Below, one piece after another: positions 36,001 through 51,000 of a stretch of 64,000 nt of DNA (positions within the stretch are counted from its first letter, which is position 1; each line of letters opens with the position of its first letter). The stretch lies in contig JBAMDO010000181.1 in the NCBI GenBank assembly GCA_037074765.1, positions 186,001-250,000 of the forward strand, read 5' to 3'. The notes under the pieces are model-generated. The model saw nothing but the letters and a program-made list of their open reading frames with translations. It ran no database searches and was not told the origin of the DNA. A program made the position numbers and the translations under genes. This DNA comes from Mansonella perstans (lineage: Eukaryota; Nematoda; Chromadorea; Rhabditida; Onchocercidae).

Positions 36001-39000
36001 GAGCTAAAAGATCTCTATAGTGGAACAAACGCTTATTACATTATACTACACTTTGTTTAATAATGACGCAAAGAGGCTCAGAAATTTTGGTTCTTCGATA
36101 TTTCAAAATTAAAACCATTGTAAATATTGGTGTCGTGATATTTGCGTGTTAGGAGAATCTTCTTAATGTTTGCTGGACAAACCCCGTCGCGTTGTATTAT
36201 GACAACAGCTGTTTCATCGCTATCATGGGATGATTGCTTCCACTGACTTCCAGTTGGTTCTTTTACCTGTAAGTATTCCAATTAAACAGAACAACTTCAT
36301 AAAATCATAAAGAAACTTTAACTAATTGTCAAGCAGATTAAAAAGAGATTAGACTACTACTTCGCCAGTTATTTGACAGTTTCAAAAAACAACTTGCGTA
36401 ACAATTACTCTGAAAGCGTACAGGATGCAGTAGTTTGGAATACCTTTCATTTTTTGAAAGATTACAATGTAAATATTTGAGTTGTAGTAATCAACTTTTG
36501 GTCTACGAAATTTGAGTGCTGTTAGATTGCGTAAACCCACTCCAACATTTCTGGGCTTCTTTTGTGAATTTAATAAAGAAAAAAAAAGAGATCTGAGAGT
36601 TTGATTTAGTGTTACTAAGCTTTGGGTACTTTTTTGAAGTAAATTATCATCCAAAGTGCCTGTTACAATTCTGAGCATTGTAGACTGGAAAACTAGTCGA
36701 CTATGTTAAAACTATTAAAACAGTATGATTGTGCTCGAAGGCTCATAAATTAGAATATAGTCATGTTCCTACGATACAATAGAAACATACTCGATTTCTG
36801 CGCTTCTTTCTGCCATAGCGTCTGAGGCTAGACACGTGACTGCAATCGCCTGAATGAATATGTCAGCTGAGCAGTTAAATTTAAAAGCACGCATGGAAGT
36901 CAACAAAGTGATACTTGTTGAAAATGAGAAATGCGTGATATAAACTGGCTGAACATTTATTGTGACCTTGTTTTTGGAATTGAAATTAAATTTTTTTCTG
37001 AACCCAATTTTTGCAGATTTTAACCTTCCGTAGAAATGAATAAATTACTTTTGGAATAAGTTCGTGCCTACTTTGTCCATTTTTGTCAATTGAAATGTAA
37101 TTTCTCAGACGGAATATTCTTTGCCTTTTTGAAAAGTTAAGTAAGCATGGGTTATTTGTTCTGTTAGACCATGAAATTTAACAGTATTTTAATTCAATTT
37201 CTGAAATACAGTTCCAAAAATACCTAATTAATTCTCTACATTTCTCATTTTCCAACATAATGGAATCATAAAATTAATTCTACTAATTTGAAATTGAAAT
37301 ATTACACTGCAAAAGTCTCGATTTAAAAATATGAATTTCAACAGCTGCACAGAATAAATACAATTATCATAATGCTTCCTTTTATCAAAACGAATAAGTA
37401 ACTATACAGTGATGACGAACTTTAATGCAATATTTGACCGGCCCAAATACTTCGCATTATTGATAAAAATACAAAAATCATCGCAATAAATCAAAGAATA
37501 ACTTAAACGGCTATGATGCCTTACAAAGTTCTCTTTTTATAAAGAATTTAAAAAAACCTTTTTTTTTTTTTTATTCACAAATGAAATAAATTACGAGAAA
37601 AAGTCATTATACAATGATCAATTTCATGTCAGCATATAAAGATTCGATTAAAATGTGGAATTGCGGTGTAATACTGCTCTCAGCCCCTAAACACCATAAT
37701 ATAATTTTAATATCACATGCCATCAATGTTCCGCAATATACGCTCATTTTCCAATTGCGAATTGTGGGATTATAAATTTCTAATAGCTCTACAAATAATT
37801 TAAACTATGTCTATGATCGAATCACATAGTGAGTAAAACGTTCATTTTTACAATTGAGAATTTTAGCTTTTCAGCCGTCTTGAAAATGTTGAGTTCGTGG
37901 GATATGAAGACTGTCTAGGATTCACTTTATTTCTTTGGGATTGAAATTTGTATCTTTAGCACGCCATTTTGAACATAAACTCCGCCATCGTCTTCCTCAA
38001 ATTCTAATTAACAGTAAACCCCCTAAGTTCATTTAACTGAACTCAACATTTCCAAATATTTCTGAAAGGAATCAGTACTCACTCATTATCTTCTGAGGAT
38101 AAAATTCTTCCGCACTGTAGATTGAATAACACTTACTGGCTTACTTTTCACATTACTAAGACACGATAAAAAGTATTGATGAGACAACTTTTTTTGTAAT
38201 CAATCACTCGCTCATTGATCAAAAACTGAATCAAATAATAATTCAATACTTACAATGAGGAATGCACAGCCAATCCAACGGTTCCAATATTATTTCAGTG
38301 GACGAATAAAACAAAACGAAAACAAGTTAAATCCACAAACACTGCCATACAGAATGCAAATGTAGAACAGCTTGAATTTTTATGAATCTTACGAATTAAA
38401 ATTAAGTTTACGTTTATTTAGATTTACACCAATAAGCGAAGATTAAACTATTTTCTCGAAAAGAAAATAAACAGTTAAATAACACATAACGATAAAATAC
38501 ATTAATTCTAAACTCTGTATCCAAAAATGACACGGCTATAATTAACGCTGTATATTTTCAACAATATAGGTCATAAACTCTTTTAACTTCTCTGCAGTGC
38601 CTAAAATTTCTTTAAGAATTTTAATCAACTTTCTCGACGGTCTTGGTAAGCTACTTACTAGATCCTTTCCACAGATAATAAAAATCCTAAAGGTTAGATG
38701 AAATCCAATTTGAAATACCTACTTTTGAACAGAGCTTCTAAAAAACCGATCCTTTATTGAATCTTATGTACAAACGCTCTTTCTGTAGCACAATTTACTG
38801 GGAAGTGGGAAGTCCAGGCAAATCGCAAAAAATGAAGGCAAAAGTAAGATAATCTGGCGAAGCTGATTCACTCTGAAGAGAAAGAATTACAAACATATCT
38901 GAAAAGACAAAACTACAGAAAATTTCACTATCGTATACTGAATAAGCAACAAAAAGACAACATAACAAAGGTCAAAACCCATACATTGCTTTTTAATGCT

Positions 39001-42000
39001 TCGTTTTCTTAGCGATAATAATCAGCTGCACCACAACAGAACAAAAAAGCTAAAAGTCAAATGCTTTCATAAACACGCAAAATTAATGCGACGTTTAAAA
39101 GACTAAAAAGGAGAAGATCCATTCCAAACATCAGTGCTTCTACAGGTCGCAGAAATGGTCGCGACCTTCACGATGGTGACAGTAGTAATTCACTAACGTA
39201 TTGCAGTCCCCTGTGATGCTGAAACCAATAACTTAAAGTCCTTAATATATCGTAGATTTTATTCAATATTCCAATCTTATACACCTAAAATTACGAACTG
39301 GAAAAATGGTTGAAAAAATTAATAAATACCGGCCGATTTCAAAACAGCTATATATTAAAGCTGCCATATCCTATACATTAAAAAAAAAAATGAACTAAGC
39401 ACTTGGTCTTCTGATAAGTCGATAACGAAGACAAAAAAATCGTAAAAATCCACATTCTCAAATCCCCTGGAAATAAGTAATCCAAAAAAGGGTAATGTTT
39501 GAACTCTTATTGCTCGTCTTTCCTCTTCTATTGCTCTTTCTCCCTTAAAAATTATCAAAATAATTAAATTTTAGCATAAAATCTCCGGATCAACAACCGT
39601 CATATAAGCAGTAAATACTAAGTATGTACAGGAAACACTGATATCATGGCTATATTGGATTTCATAACAGTTGCATAACCAATGAATATATGAGCATTAG
39701 ATGAACGAATAAGATATTAATAACAAAATCCTGGTGAAGATAATATTATCCAGTTTCTGGCATCATCAAGTTTGAAGATCATGAAGTTGAAAGATGAAAT
39801 GCTATAGAAAAAAATCAAGATGTCGAAGCGATTGTACCATGAAGCAAAAATCTCATAACGATGCGTCAGGAGAATCATTAGTATATGATGATTTTAAACA
39901 AGCATAAAATGACAAAGATCATTAACGGATTCGATGAGAAATTTGAGGAAGAAGCTGGTATTAGCTGCCATGGAGTAATTAAACTGAGACTGCATAAATT
40001 ATAATCCTTATAAATGGAAGACTTTAACAGAATCTAGCAGATGAAATATTCCTCGATGCTTTCTCGATGATATTGACCAATAAAATTTGAATTTTGTTCT
40101 AGAGAACCTCGAAACAAGTGGAGCATATTGTCAAAACCATTGATTTTACAGAATCTTTTATATGTAAAGTTCAGTTTTGATCCTATGAATACATAAGTAA
40201 GGTGTCACCATTACCGTAATGTTGCGGACGCATAGAACGTTGACTGTTCAGTGTTGTGTACATGCGATTCAGAGCATCTTCTTTTGGATAAACAGCATCG
40301 TAACTGTTCATTGGTGTATTTCCATTGGAAAAAGCTCTCACTGTATGACTAGGTTGTTGAGAGGTCAACCGATAGTTATCCGCAGATATGAATGGTTGAT
40401 TTGGCGAATAAGGCTGCTCACCAACACCCAGATAACGGTTGTCTGCATGATATTGGGTTGAATAAGGAATATAATAAGGATAGTTACTTCTTACAGCATA
40501 ATTCCTGTACGAAGAGTCTCGCAACTGATGAGCTGCTCTATCCCGGTAATAATTGCCATATTCGGTAACGTAATGAGACGGTCTCGAGCCGTAGTCTGTG
40601 TCGTTTCTGCTATATACCTGACCGAGAAGAGGTGGTGCTCCAGGATGAATATTCCGCGCCTGAGGAAAGTAGTTTGAATGATGATAATGTGCCACTGCAT
40701 TATTATCAAGTATGCTACTACTTGCGTAAGAAAGTTGCGGATTCCGCGACCAGTTTTCATAATTATCACTTTGCACAAAAGATGGGAAATTTGCGTAAAG
40801 ATCTGGAATAACAGGGCGTGGAATTGGTTGCTTTGAATATAATGCTGAACCAACCTCCACAGAAGGCAATGGATCATCATAGTCCACCATGGATGGTATT
40901 TGACCACTAGTGGTAAAGGATTTGTATCTAGGTGTACAGTAGGGACGTTTTTTGGCTTGATTGAGATACATCTGCTCCTCCACCGCATAACCGCTCTTCA
41001 GTTTACGTTGGTCAGTGAGAAACTGGTTACTCAGGTAATTTGCATACTGTGAAACAATATCTGTATTCGGAAGACTTTGGAGATCATCAAAATTCTGTGG
41101 TCGTGCACCAGGCAGAAATTGCGGTCTATACATATCATCATATGCAGCTTTCATCAATGGACGTCCGACAGCTACACTTGATTCCGGCACAGGTTGTTGA
41201 TATGATAACCATGGATCTAAATAATTCATAGATCGAGTGGCATAAAGTCGCGTTCTAGAATCCAGAATGGGATCTTCTGCAGTAGTAGGATTCATATTAT
41301 GCCGTAACCTTGAAAGAGCATCATAACGCATTGTAGGAAATGGGAGTGATTGAAAGTAATCACTTTGCGCTTCATCATAACTTCGCCCAGTACAACGCTC
41401 ATAGTTCCGCGGAAGTGATGCATATCCGAATGAAAGTCGGCTATGATTACGACTTATATTGTCGCGTCGATTTGATCGAGGAGAATACGTTGTAGGAAAA
41501 TCGATCTTTGGCAAGGATCCGTAATGCGGAACAGTAGATGAATAATCAGAAGTGGGATGAATAACTGAAAAACTTGATGGTGAACATAAGTCAATTATAG
41601 ATGAAATCTTTTCTTTCCTCTGCGCCAGTTCATCCATAACTCTCTGCTTCCTGGTTTCTCTGTTTATTGGATCATCACCAGTGAAAGCAAATCTGTTCTT
41701 CAACCGTCGACCATGTTCCCGAAGTTGCCTATCATATTCCTCGAAATATTTTGCCGTAGATTCCAACAAATTTGGTTCCGAAGCCGAAAACAAATTATTG
41801 GCTGAGCTACGATGATGGCGACTGGACCGGCTGCTATGAGTCATGCTACCATTTGTTTGTGTTTCCGTGGACCGGAAGCGCGGTTGCAACAACGTTGTAG
41901 CATCATTATTGAATGCAGAGAGTTGATCATGCTTCATCTGTCGTCTCAATGAAGTGGTAGCAGCATGATTGACTGAGCTAGGTATGACATGTGGGGTTGC

Positions 42001-45000
42001 AGTAATAAAAGAATTTTCCGACTGAATTCCAATCGATTTCAATTTCGGTTCTAAACAAAAGTCATCGGTAGAAATACCCACTTCATGCGTACCAGTTTGG
42101 ATTGAGGATGAAACAGGTGGAGTAGGTGAATGTTCAGGCACGAGCGTGGTGGTCACTGAGGTTGTCGTACTGGGCACTTCACTTGGTACTACACGAGCAC
42201 CACTGATAAGTTCAACAGGCAATAAGCAGGGTATCACATTAGGGATATTATCGATATCAACAGAGCGATATTCAGGCAAAAGTCCAGTAATAAGCATCCG
42301 ATGCACAATATATTGCCTTTGATTGGCCTCTATTTCACAGGCTTCCAAGGATTCTCGTCTTCTTTCCAAGACTTCCTTTAGTTCCTTTTTCAGCAATACT
42401 CGAGCGAGTGGGCTGGTCATTTTGGTACCCGATGCTTGTCCCAGTGCCATAGACCGATCCCGCACTGCAGCAGAAGTGGTCTGTCGGAGAAGTAATTTGG
42501 GTTTTGCATTAACAATCGCTGCTCCGGGAAGGATCGTAGGATCTATCGAGCGAGAGTGGATGGTTGATGAGGAGGAAGGTAATGACAGATTACTTAGAGA
42601 AGCAGTACGAGAAGTTGGTTGTGAGTAGGCACGAGGATCCTGAGTATCATATTGTCGATCGGGAGTTGTAGATACAACTGGAGAATTTGAAGTAAAGTAG
42701 ACCGGAATGGGAGACGTTTCGCAGACCTTCTCTGCACGTTGTGTTGGTATCGACGGCAGCTTTCGTCGTCCCATTTCCAGTGATGTAAAACATTGCACAT
42801 CATCCTGTAAACATCTCGATTATCTCAGTTTATCTTTACAATAAGTTCCAAATATTTGGTTCCTACCATAACTTATCACAATTTATGGTATTCTTTGCAA
42901 ATGACAAAAAATTAATCTATTTTGTGCCATATAATGTATAATTTAAAAAGTGAACTACACATTCGCAATAGGCTTCACAGAGTTTTGATCTAAAGAAAAT
43001 TCATCGTTTTCATAAGTTTGCATTTTTCGCCAAAAACCCGTAAATCTGTCCGTAGTTTAGCAGACCCATCAGTAATGACTACATAAGTCATCGTTAGAAC
43101 CGACGATGAAGGACGTTCAAACCTTATGCATAAATTATAACTAGCTTCAGTCTCATTTAAATCAGCATATAAGACAGCGGAAAAGACAATGGTTTTGACT
43201 GCCATACTTAAAGACAACTTTCAAGAATCAGCAACATAAAATGTGTAAGGGAAGAACTAGTAATATCTTATTGTCAAATATTTCTCGGAAGCCATCATAT
43301 AAATTTTGTAAATTTTATCAAAAGTTACTAGTGGAGAAATCTCTCCATCCCAAAACTATTTTCTCATTTGCAGTCTTATTTAAAAACAATTGCTTAGACA
43401 GTAGAAACATCTAACGATATGTTCAGAACGGTGTTATTCGCTAAAATTTAAAAGTCCGCGATATTCGTATCATTTCATTGAAAACAAGGATTTCTATAAT
43501 TTTTTGAATTTATTACCATTCATTATCTTTCTTTTTTAAAATATCTTCATCGATACACTGGAAAATTTATTTTTACTGAACTACATTGCTGCAGAAACGT
43601 TCAGTCTGAGCGCAAAACGGTGAGAGAAAAAGAATAGTATTCCCAAAAAAGGCAGCTGTTATTACTGAATAGAATCGGAAGACTATGTAGTCAAAGCTTT
43701 ACTAGAAAGCAACCTCTATTTGTCAAAAAAGAAAATCAATCCCAAGAGACATCACTGAAATATAAGCTCATTTTATCAACGTGCACTCACCACATATAAA
43801 CATTAGCTCAAATGCTATATAAATAAATAAATAAGTTTATTTATATATGTATATGTCAAGGAATCTGTTTCATAACTTTAAAAAAATGTGAGTTAATCAA
43901 TACCAATTTGCCGTTGTATCATCAGTTTTTTGACAGTGAATAGAGTATTCTGTTAAATGACAGTTTTCATAATGAGAATTCTTGCTCGGACAAAATAATT
44001 TGTAAAAAAAACTAAAACTGGAATAATTCAGTCAGTGTAAAAAATCAAGCCAAAGGCAAAGGAAGAAATCCCTTTCAGAAACGTTCAGAAAATTAGACAG
44101 ATGAATTGCCGATAAATATTGATGACATTTTGGCATTAATACCGACGATAAATACTTTAGGTTTTTGATAATAATTAGGAATGGAAGAAGTTAAAGAAAA
44201 GGAAATCGCGGACGAGAAAAATGCTCCGGAAGAGGGACAGTTTAGAAGCGCTACGTTTCATCGTTTGATATTAAAGCAAACAACAGCAGGAGCAAGCAAG
44301 CGGCAAGTAAACTCCTCATTTTGATGCTCCCTGGCTTCAACATTCACTGGCCAATCCCGAAAGAACTACAGCAAACCTTTTTAGGCCTTTTCTCTATAAC
44401 GTCTACTAAGTCCTCCTTTTTTTTTCACATAGATAATACACACACTCACAACAAATACACGCATACACACCTACACACATGCCCATAATATACTCCCATA
44501 CATACACACACACACACACGAACGTACATTAAATACATATGGACAGACCCACATTGAAACATAACATGAACGGATATCTGTAATATGGAAAAGAAAGTAA
44601 ATTTAAGACGAAAAGTATTGGAAGTTATAACAGAAAAGTAGCAATTGAAGGAAAATGATACATCAAATCATGGTACAAAACAGACGGTGGTCATACAAAG
44701 TCACAATTTTACAGTAAAATTTTTCTACGACCTCAACTCCCATCTCCAAATACGGGACAGACATCCTTCAGTTCAAGAATGTGTTCAACATTTTACTATT
44801 GAAACGTCCAGCGGTCCCAAAACTTTTAGTTGTATTATTATATAAATTAGCAATTATAGGAAGAAAGACGATAAAGGAAGAAAAGAAAGCTATTTGCAAT
44901 GGTATCACTGCTGATCAACTTGAAGTTATAACTAGATCCCCTTATTTACAAATCTCTATTTCGGAAGAGTTTAAATTATTAATTTAACACTACTTACAAT

Positions 45001-48000
45001 TCATCTTATATATTAGAATGAATTAAATAGCAACATTTCATAGCATAAGTATCTTCACCAACACACAAAATTATTCCCATATATTCAATACTTGAATGAT
45101 GAACATTACTACCAGCGTTAATTTTATTATCAGTGGCTAATATTTAATCCCGCTTTATTGCTGTATTTTTCAAATAATTTTTGTAAATACAACTGATCTT
45201 TCATCCTTTTCATCATATCTCTAAATGAAACTTATAAGAGATACTGCACTATTTTCTTAATGGGAAGTCATATTTTTTTGCGTAGAAAAGATTTTGCAAA
45301 CAATCGGAAAACTCAATAAGAAACACAATTGCCAAAATCTCCTGAGAGCAACTGTTTTGAAAAGCAAACTGGAAAGAATGAAATATATGCATGAATAAAG
45401 ACATTTTTTTAAGTAAACTTTTTCTTTCCAGCTGCATCAATATTAATTCCTTTTTCTTTTCGCTCTTTGGAACAAAATATTTATGCTAGAAGCAAACAGG
45501 TAACTAAATCAGTTGACACTAGACTTTCAATCGACAAACAGTCATTCTTTGAATATTTCAGACCTTAATAGTTGCAGATGAACAATTGCCAGTATTACTC
45601 ATGTTCATTTTTTTTTGTTTTCCACAGCTGAGATTTTTTCCTAGTAAGGCTACAATGTTGATATTGAAACAGTGATGTAAAATAATAAATTTTACAATTT
45701 GATTTCAAAATTATTGAAACTGTGAGCACTGTAAGCTTTTTCAAATCAGTTTAGATAAAAACAACAAATTGTACACAGCTGACTATCAGGAAATATTTCA
45801 ACACAATTCATATGTTTTTTGATATTGGAGAAAAATTTTCAAAAAGTGGAGTGTTATTAAAATCTAGAAAGAAAATGTTAGCAGCTAAATTGACAACAGT
45901 TCGAACTAGTTTTCTGAAAATATAAAATAACTGGAAAAAAAGCTCAATAACCTCTTTTTGAATGGTCTGTGAAAACAATGCCGGCAAATAAGCACTGGAC
46001 AATAATTCGGAAGTTGTGGATGCGCTTGCAGCATGATGCTGTTGACCACCCATCAACATCATGGCTGGCGATCGCTTTAGTCTAAAAAACGTAACAAGAA
46101 AATGAACCAAAATCTAAACTATAAGGTGATACGAAATCAGATTTGCAATGATAAATTATTCTTGAGTTTCATTTTTATATAAGATAGTGTTATATCTAAC
46201 ACCGAGCAGTCGGTGTCAAACGTTTTGTAATATGACTGCTCATTAGAGAACCGCAGCAAATCATCAATTTAAATAAACGTTGTGGGTAAAAAAAAAAAAA
46301 TAATATATAATATATTAATAACCTTGTGGCCGTTGGACCAATATCAAATCTAGATGATACAGTTGCAACATTCGAATCCAGTCCACTTCCTAGTGTTGCC
46401 GATAATGAAGCAGGTTTTGCTTTGGAAGGCGAGTTGAATGAGTGTCCCAGTATATGGTGGAAACTTGTGGTACTACAAATCGAATTAGATGACGCTTCGC
46501 TTTCCGAATGTTGAGTTACGCCTGAACTCATGTTCAATATCCAGAATTATTTTTTGAAACATGATTATATTAAAATGATGCTTCAAAAGCCATAAGTAAA
46601 CAAAAACCACTAAAAGTTTGGATAATTAAAGTTCTAAAAAATAAACCATATTTAAAAATGGCTATTACTCGACTCAGTTTTAATACATTTTCTGCAGAGA
46701 ACTGACCGATAAACAAGCAAGCGTGTCCCATGGGAACAATAAAATTACATACACGGAAATGAACAATATTTACTAACAGAAAAAGAAGACAACGATGAAA
46801 AAAACCTCTACATAAAATAGCATACTACTGGCAAGTAAATTTGTGGATAATTCTGTTTCATCGATCCTCCCATTCTGTATGCCATCGAACCCGGTTGATG
46901 CAAAACGGTGCGAGGAGACATCAAAGACCACATTACTGCTGCATAATGGAACGCAACCAGAGGGTAAAGATGAAGCAGGCTCCTGTATGAATTAACTAGT
47001 ATGAATTTTGTACGGAAACGACTGAGCTGATCAATAATTTGAAAGCAAGAGCCTTGCTGACAGGTATTTTCTTTATATATACATATATCTTATATGAAGC
47101 CTGAGTCTAAGAAAAGATAATGTTCACTTTATTTCAGTAGCTAAATCCAATAAGCAAACACTGAGGAATAATATACATACAATTCTTTCATGAATACTTA
47201 GTTTATAACTTAATTTTTATCAAATTTTCTTTCTCAAATCAGTTCACAATTTCATTCATTTTTAAGAAAGTGAATGAAATTAGCAAACATTGAAGAATAC
47301 ATATACAATGTTTCCATTTCAACGCCGGGCACATGTGTATTCTTTCATGATTTTTTGAAATATCGAGTGAACCAAAATAAATTTTTTAGATTGCGTATTT
47401 TCAGAAGACTCAGAAGTGGCAAACATTCTCTCTGCTCCTAAATTAATAATCATAAAACTAACTGACTTTCTGTGCAGTCGTAGTGATAGGTTCCAATTGT
47501 CTTGAAACTTCAGCGGTGTTCACATTCGCTTCAACTACGGGAATTACTGTATCTGCACCCGTATCATGGAACAACATTTGTTTTGAACTCTCATCCTGGC
47601 GCTTTTGCAACTGATTATAGTAGTCGCCACTATAGACAGTTGTCGTCACATCTCGGCCTAAAACTAAATTTTGGGATATGTTTTTGTAAATTTTTTAAAT
47701 AATTATTTTGATTTATAAAAGGACAAAGTTGAAAAAGGCTTATGCGAGCGAAATTAAAACTATCTGCTATTTCTGTAAACGGTTGGTCGTAAAAGTCTAC
47801 CTTTTTGAGCATGATTCAAAGTTGAAGTCATATTTAACGCATTCGAAGCTTCACTAAGCATAGCAGGCTTGGAAGTTGCTTTAAAACTTGCTGGTTCTAT
47901 GCGAATCCTGCGAACCACTTCCTTTGCTAAATTTCGCCATTCACTTCTTTCAATTTAATTTAAATGTTTATGACATTACAAAATATTCCTTACTGACTAT

Positions 48001-51000
48001 TCTCATTGAGGCGAAATGAAATCCTATTTTAATAAAATATCGGAAAAGCAGGAAAAGATCGCCAACTTGGTCATTTGGCTTCCTGCAATTTCATGAAACA
48101 GCTTACCGTAAAACTTTGAGTCAGTATTGACCTGTCCATCATCCTGTTCTTTATCCTCCGGAATTGTGTAAACCGAACAAGGCTTATGCGTTAAGAATGA
48201 TTGATTGTTGTAGTAGCTAGCTGCAGTTGTGTAGTCAACATCATCAAACTCCAATGACTATAATTAATTTCTTCATAAACTAATCATCACCAATATCACA
48301 TAAACATAAATTCTTTAAGAATGTGTAATCAGAAATAAGAATAAAAAATTAATGAAGCAGTGGAAACTATCCATTTTTTCCAGTGGATCTAAAAGGATTT
48401 AGAAGGCATAATATGAAGAGACTAAATGTCTGCATGAACATAAAATTTGTTTACTTACACCCTTTTTCAACATTTTTAATGTACTGTCACTGTCATTGAT
48501 GTCGAGGAATGGATTTTTCCTCTCGGAGGTGATTTTATTCAAGCTTGCCGCTTTGTCAGTGCGCTTAGTTTCGACTGATAATAGTATCCCACCGTAAGCT
48601 ACCTGATATCAGTTCTGATATCAGTAACATGTTCATTACCAAAATGGCGAATGTATGGAAAACAGTGTTCATATTAGAAAAAATTTTACCGTTGGTGTCG
48701 TACTTTCATCATGTGCGAAGATATTATTTTTCGCTTCATTTCCAATTAGGTTATCATGAACCCACTGCACATCAAATTCATCATTTGCTGCTTCTCCAAA
48801 AGCCTGACAGCAACAATTTAAGATTTAATGTCGAAACTTCATTTGACTGATCAAATCAAAAAGATGCCGAATTTGGTGGTCTTATACTGTGTTTCACCGA
48901 TAGAATTTTCCAACCTGTATTTGCTGCAGAACAGCTTTCCCGAATGCCTCCTGTTGCTGTTGTTCTTTTTCTATTTCGTCATACGATATTGCTGGTGCAG
49001 AGGGTACTTCGATTATCTAAAATTATGATTCAAAGAAAGTGATCAGTGGTCTGAAAACTTAAATCCAAAATTGATGAACCTGGTCAGGATAGTCATCTTC
49101 ATCAGAAGAAGGACCTGTTTCAACATCGGAATCGTCATCAGTTGCTATTCCGGTTCCGTCATCGTGATTAGTTACCGTTATTGAGGGTGGAGTCCTAGAG
49201 CATCAAAAACAATTAATACCGATGAAGGAAAGCTAGCAAAATGAATTATTTGACGTATGGTAGGCCTCACTAAACAAAAAATGGCGAGAAATAACGAACC
49301 GAATAATGTGCGCAGTTTTCAGTATCTTGTGTTCGGCAGCCTGCGACTCAAAAGTCTTTTCCGTAAGACTGTCCTAGAATTTTCAATACTCCCTATATCT
49401 TTTTACAAAGATTTATGAATCTGAAGTACTATCATATTAAGAACGTTCCGGTCACTCTAAATGATCAGTCCAAATTTTAGTCGGTTCAATGCTATTTTTA
49501 TCAGAAAAATAAACAGATAAACTAAACTGAAGAAGCTTACAGAACTGACGAAAAATGAAAAATCGCTCATCACTATCTTGACTCGCATTTACTTTACATA
49601 CCTTTAGCTCAGTAGTATCACTCGATTCCTTAACAATGTCCTCAGAGCCTAAAAATGCAATGTCATGTAATTCCACAACTCTGAATTATTAAAATGTAGG
49701 GGATGTTTGAAGGCAATCAAACGACACTAAAAAATTATAGAAGAAAGAATAACCATCAGCAGCTGTCATAAACTCATGATGTGAATCGACTGCTTTCACA
49801 TGATCGTCTCTTCTTCCATGCATTTGCATGTCTGTGTAACTTTTTTCTTCTTCCTCGCTGAAAACTGTTGTCCACATTCGGGGTTTCCGTTCAGTCCATT
49901 CGTAATGCTTCTTAAAATTATGTTTCATCATTTATGTACTAGCCAGCATTTGAAAACAGAAAATTGCCAAGAAACATTAACTAAAGTTATTTAATGCTGT
50001 AATCAGTGAGAAGTAATGTCAAACCAACACCTTGCAGAACTTTTGTCAATGCCCTTTTTGCATTAAATCAACAGCGACTTTGAAAATAGTGGAAGGGATG
50101 AAATGGTTCATTACAATATGAAAATAAAATGAATTCTTAACCTGATCGGACCGATCGAGAGTTCCAATACCACTGTCCGCATCTTGGTGTTCCTTCGCAG
50201 AATCTTCTAGTTGGCCGGCGCTATCAAATATAAACCTACGATCATCTCCATAAGTGTAATCAAAATCAACGCTACCATAATCACTACTTCCTGGCGCTGA
50301 TGGGGTATCTGTTTCCTGGATATCAATTCCAGTGACAGTACTCGATACCCTGCTTGGATTTCTGAATTCACAGCTGCTATCTTCAGTTATTGCGTAATCA
50401 CTATCGATTTGCGGTAATGTAACACCGGTGGAGGATGTAGCAGATGATTCCACAAAGTTCGCTAAGGCTTCATGCTTCTCTAAATTCTGATCAGCAGTTT
50501 CTCCAGAATTTTCACTCTCACGCCATTTATTTTCTCCAGTGTAGTCCCCAGATATTCCTAAAATAAATGATTTTCTTTGGTACATTGGATGCAAATCGAT
50601 TACTTATGCTTTATTATAACTTTTCTCAAACCTTATCCCTACACATCATTTAAATGAATTGGATCTATTTTTAGACAGAGATTTTTAAGAATTTAAGATA
50701 AACATTACCAAATTTGGAAACAGAATGTGATGAAATTGGATCAGTAACTTCGAAATGTTCTTCTTGTGCAGCTTTCATCGTGACTAAGATTTGGTTCCTT
50801 TCAGATGGTGAAAGTTCCGCTAAATTGTCATAAAACTCATCTGTAAAAATGTCTAGAAAAATGACCCAGTCAGAAAGTTCCTCCAAGACATGAATTAGGC
50901 AGAAAATTATTATCCTTGATCATTCTTCAATTGATTGCTTGATTATTCCTAAATTTAGGACAAGGTTAAATTTAAATGATTTCTATCAAGAACTTTTAAT

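Noticed and set aside
40219..42628. Other-frame ORFs, including a 165-codon one at 40491-40988 (-)
   Set aside because: They overlap the 2.6-kb exon whose frame is fixed by splice phases; no domain, and composition typical of shifted frames.
44645..44987. Two overlapping plus-strand ORFs in the cla-1-like intron
   Set aside because: Short, in two frames, without splice context or recognisable family.
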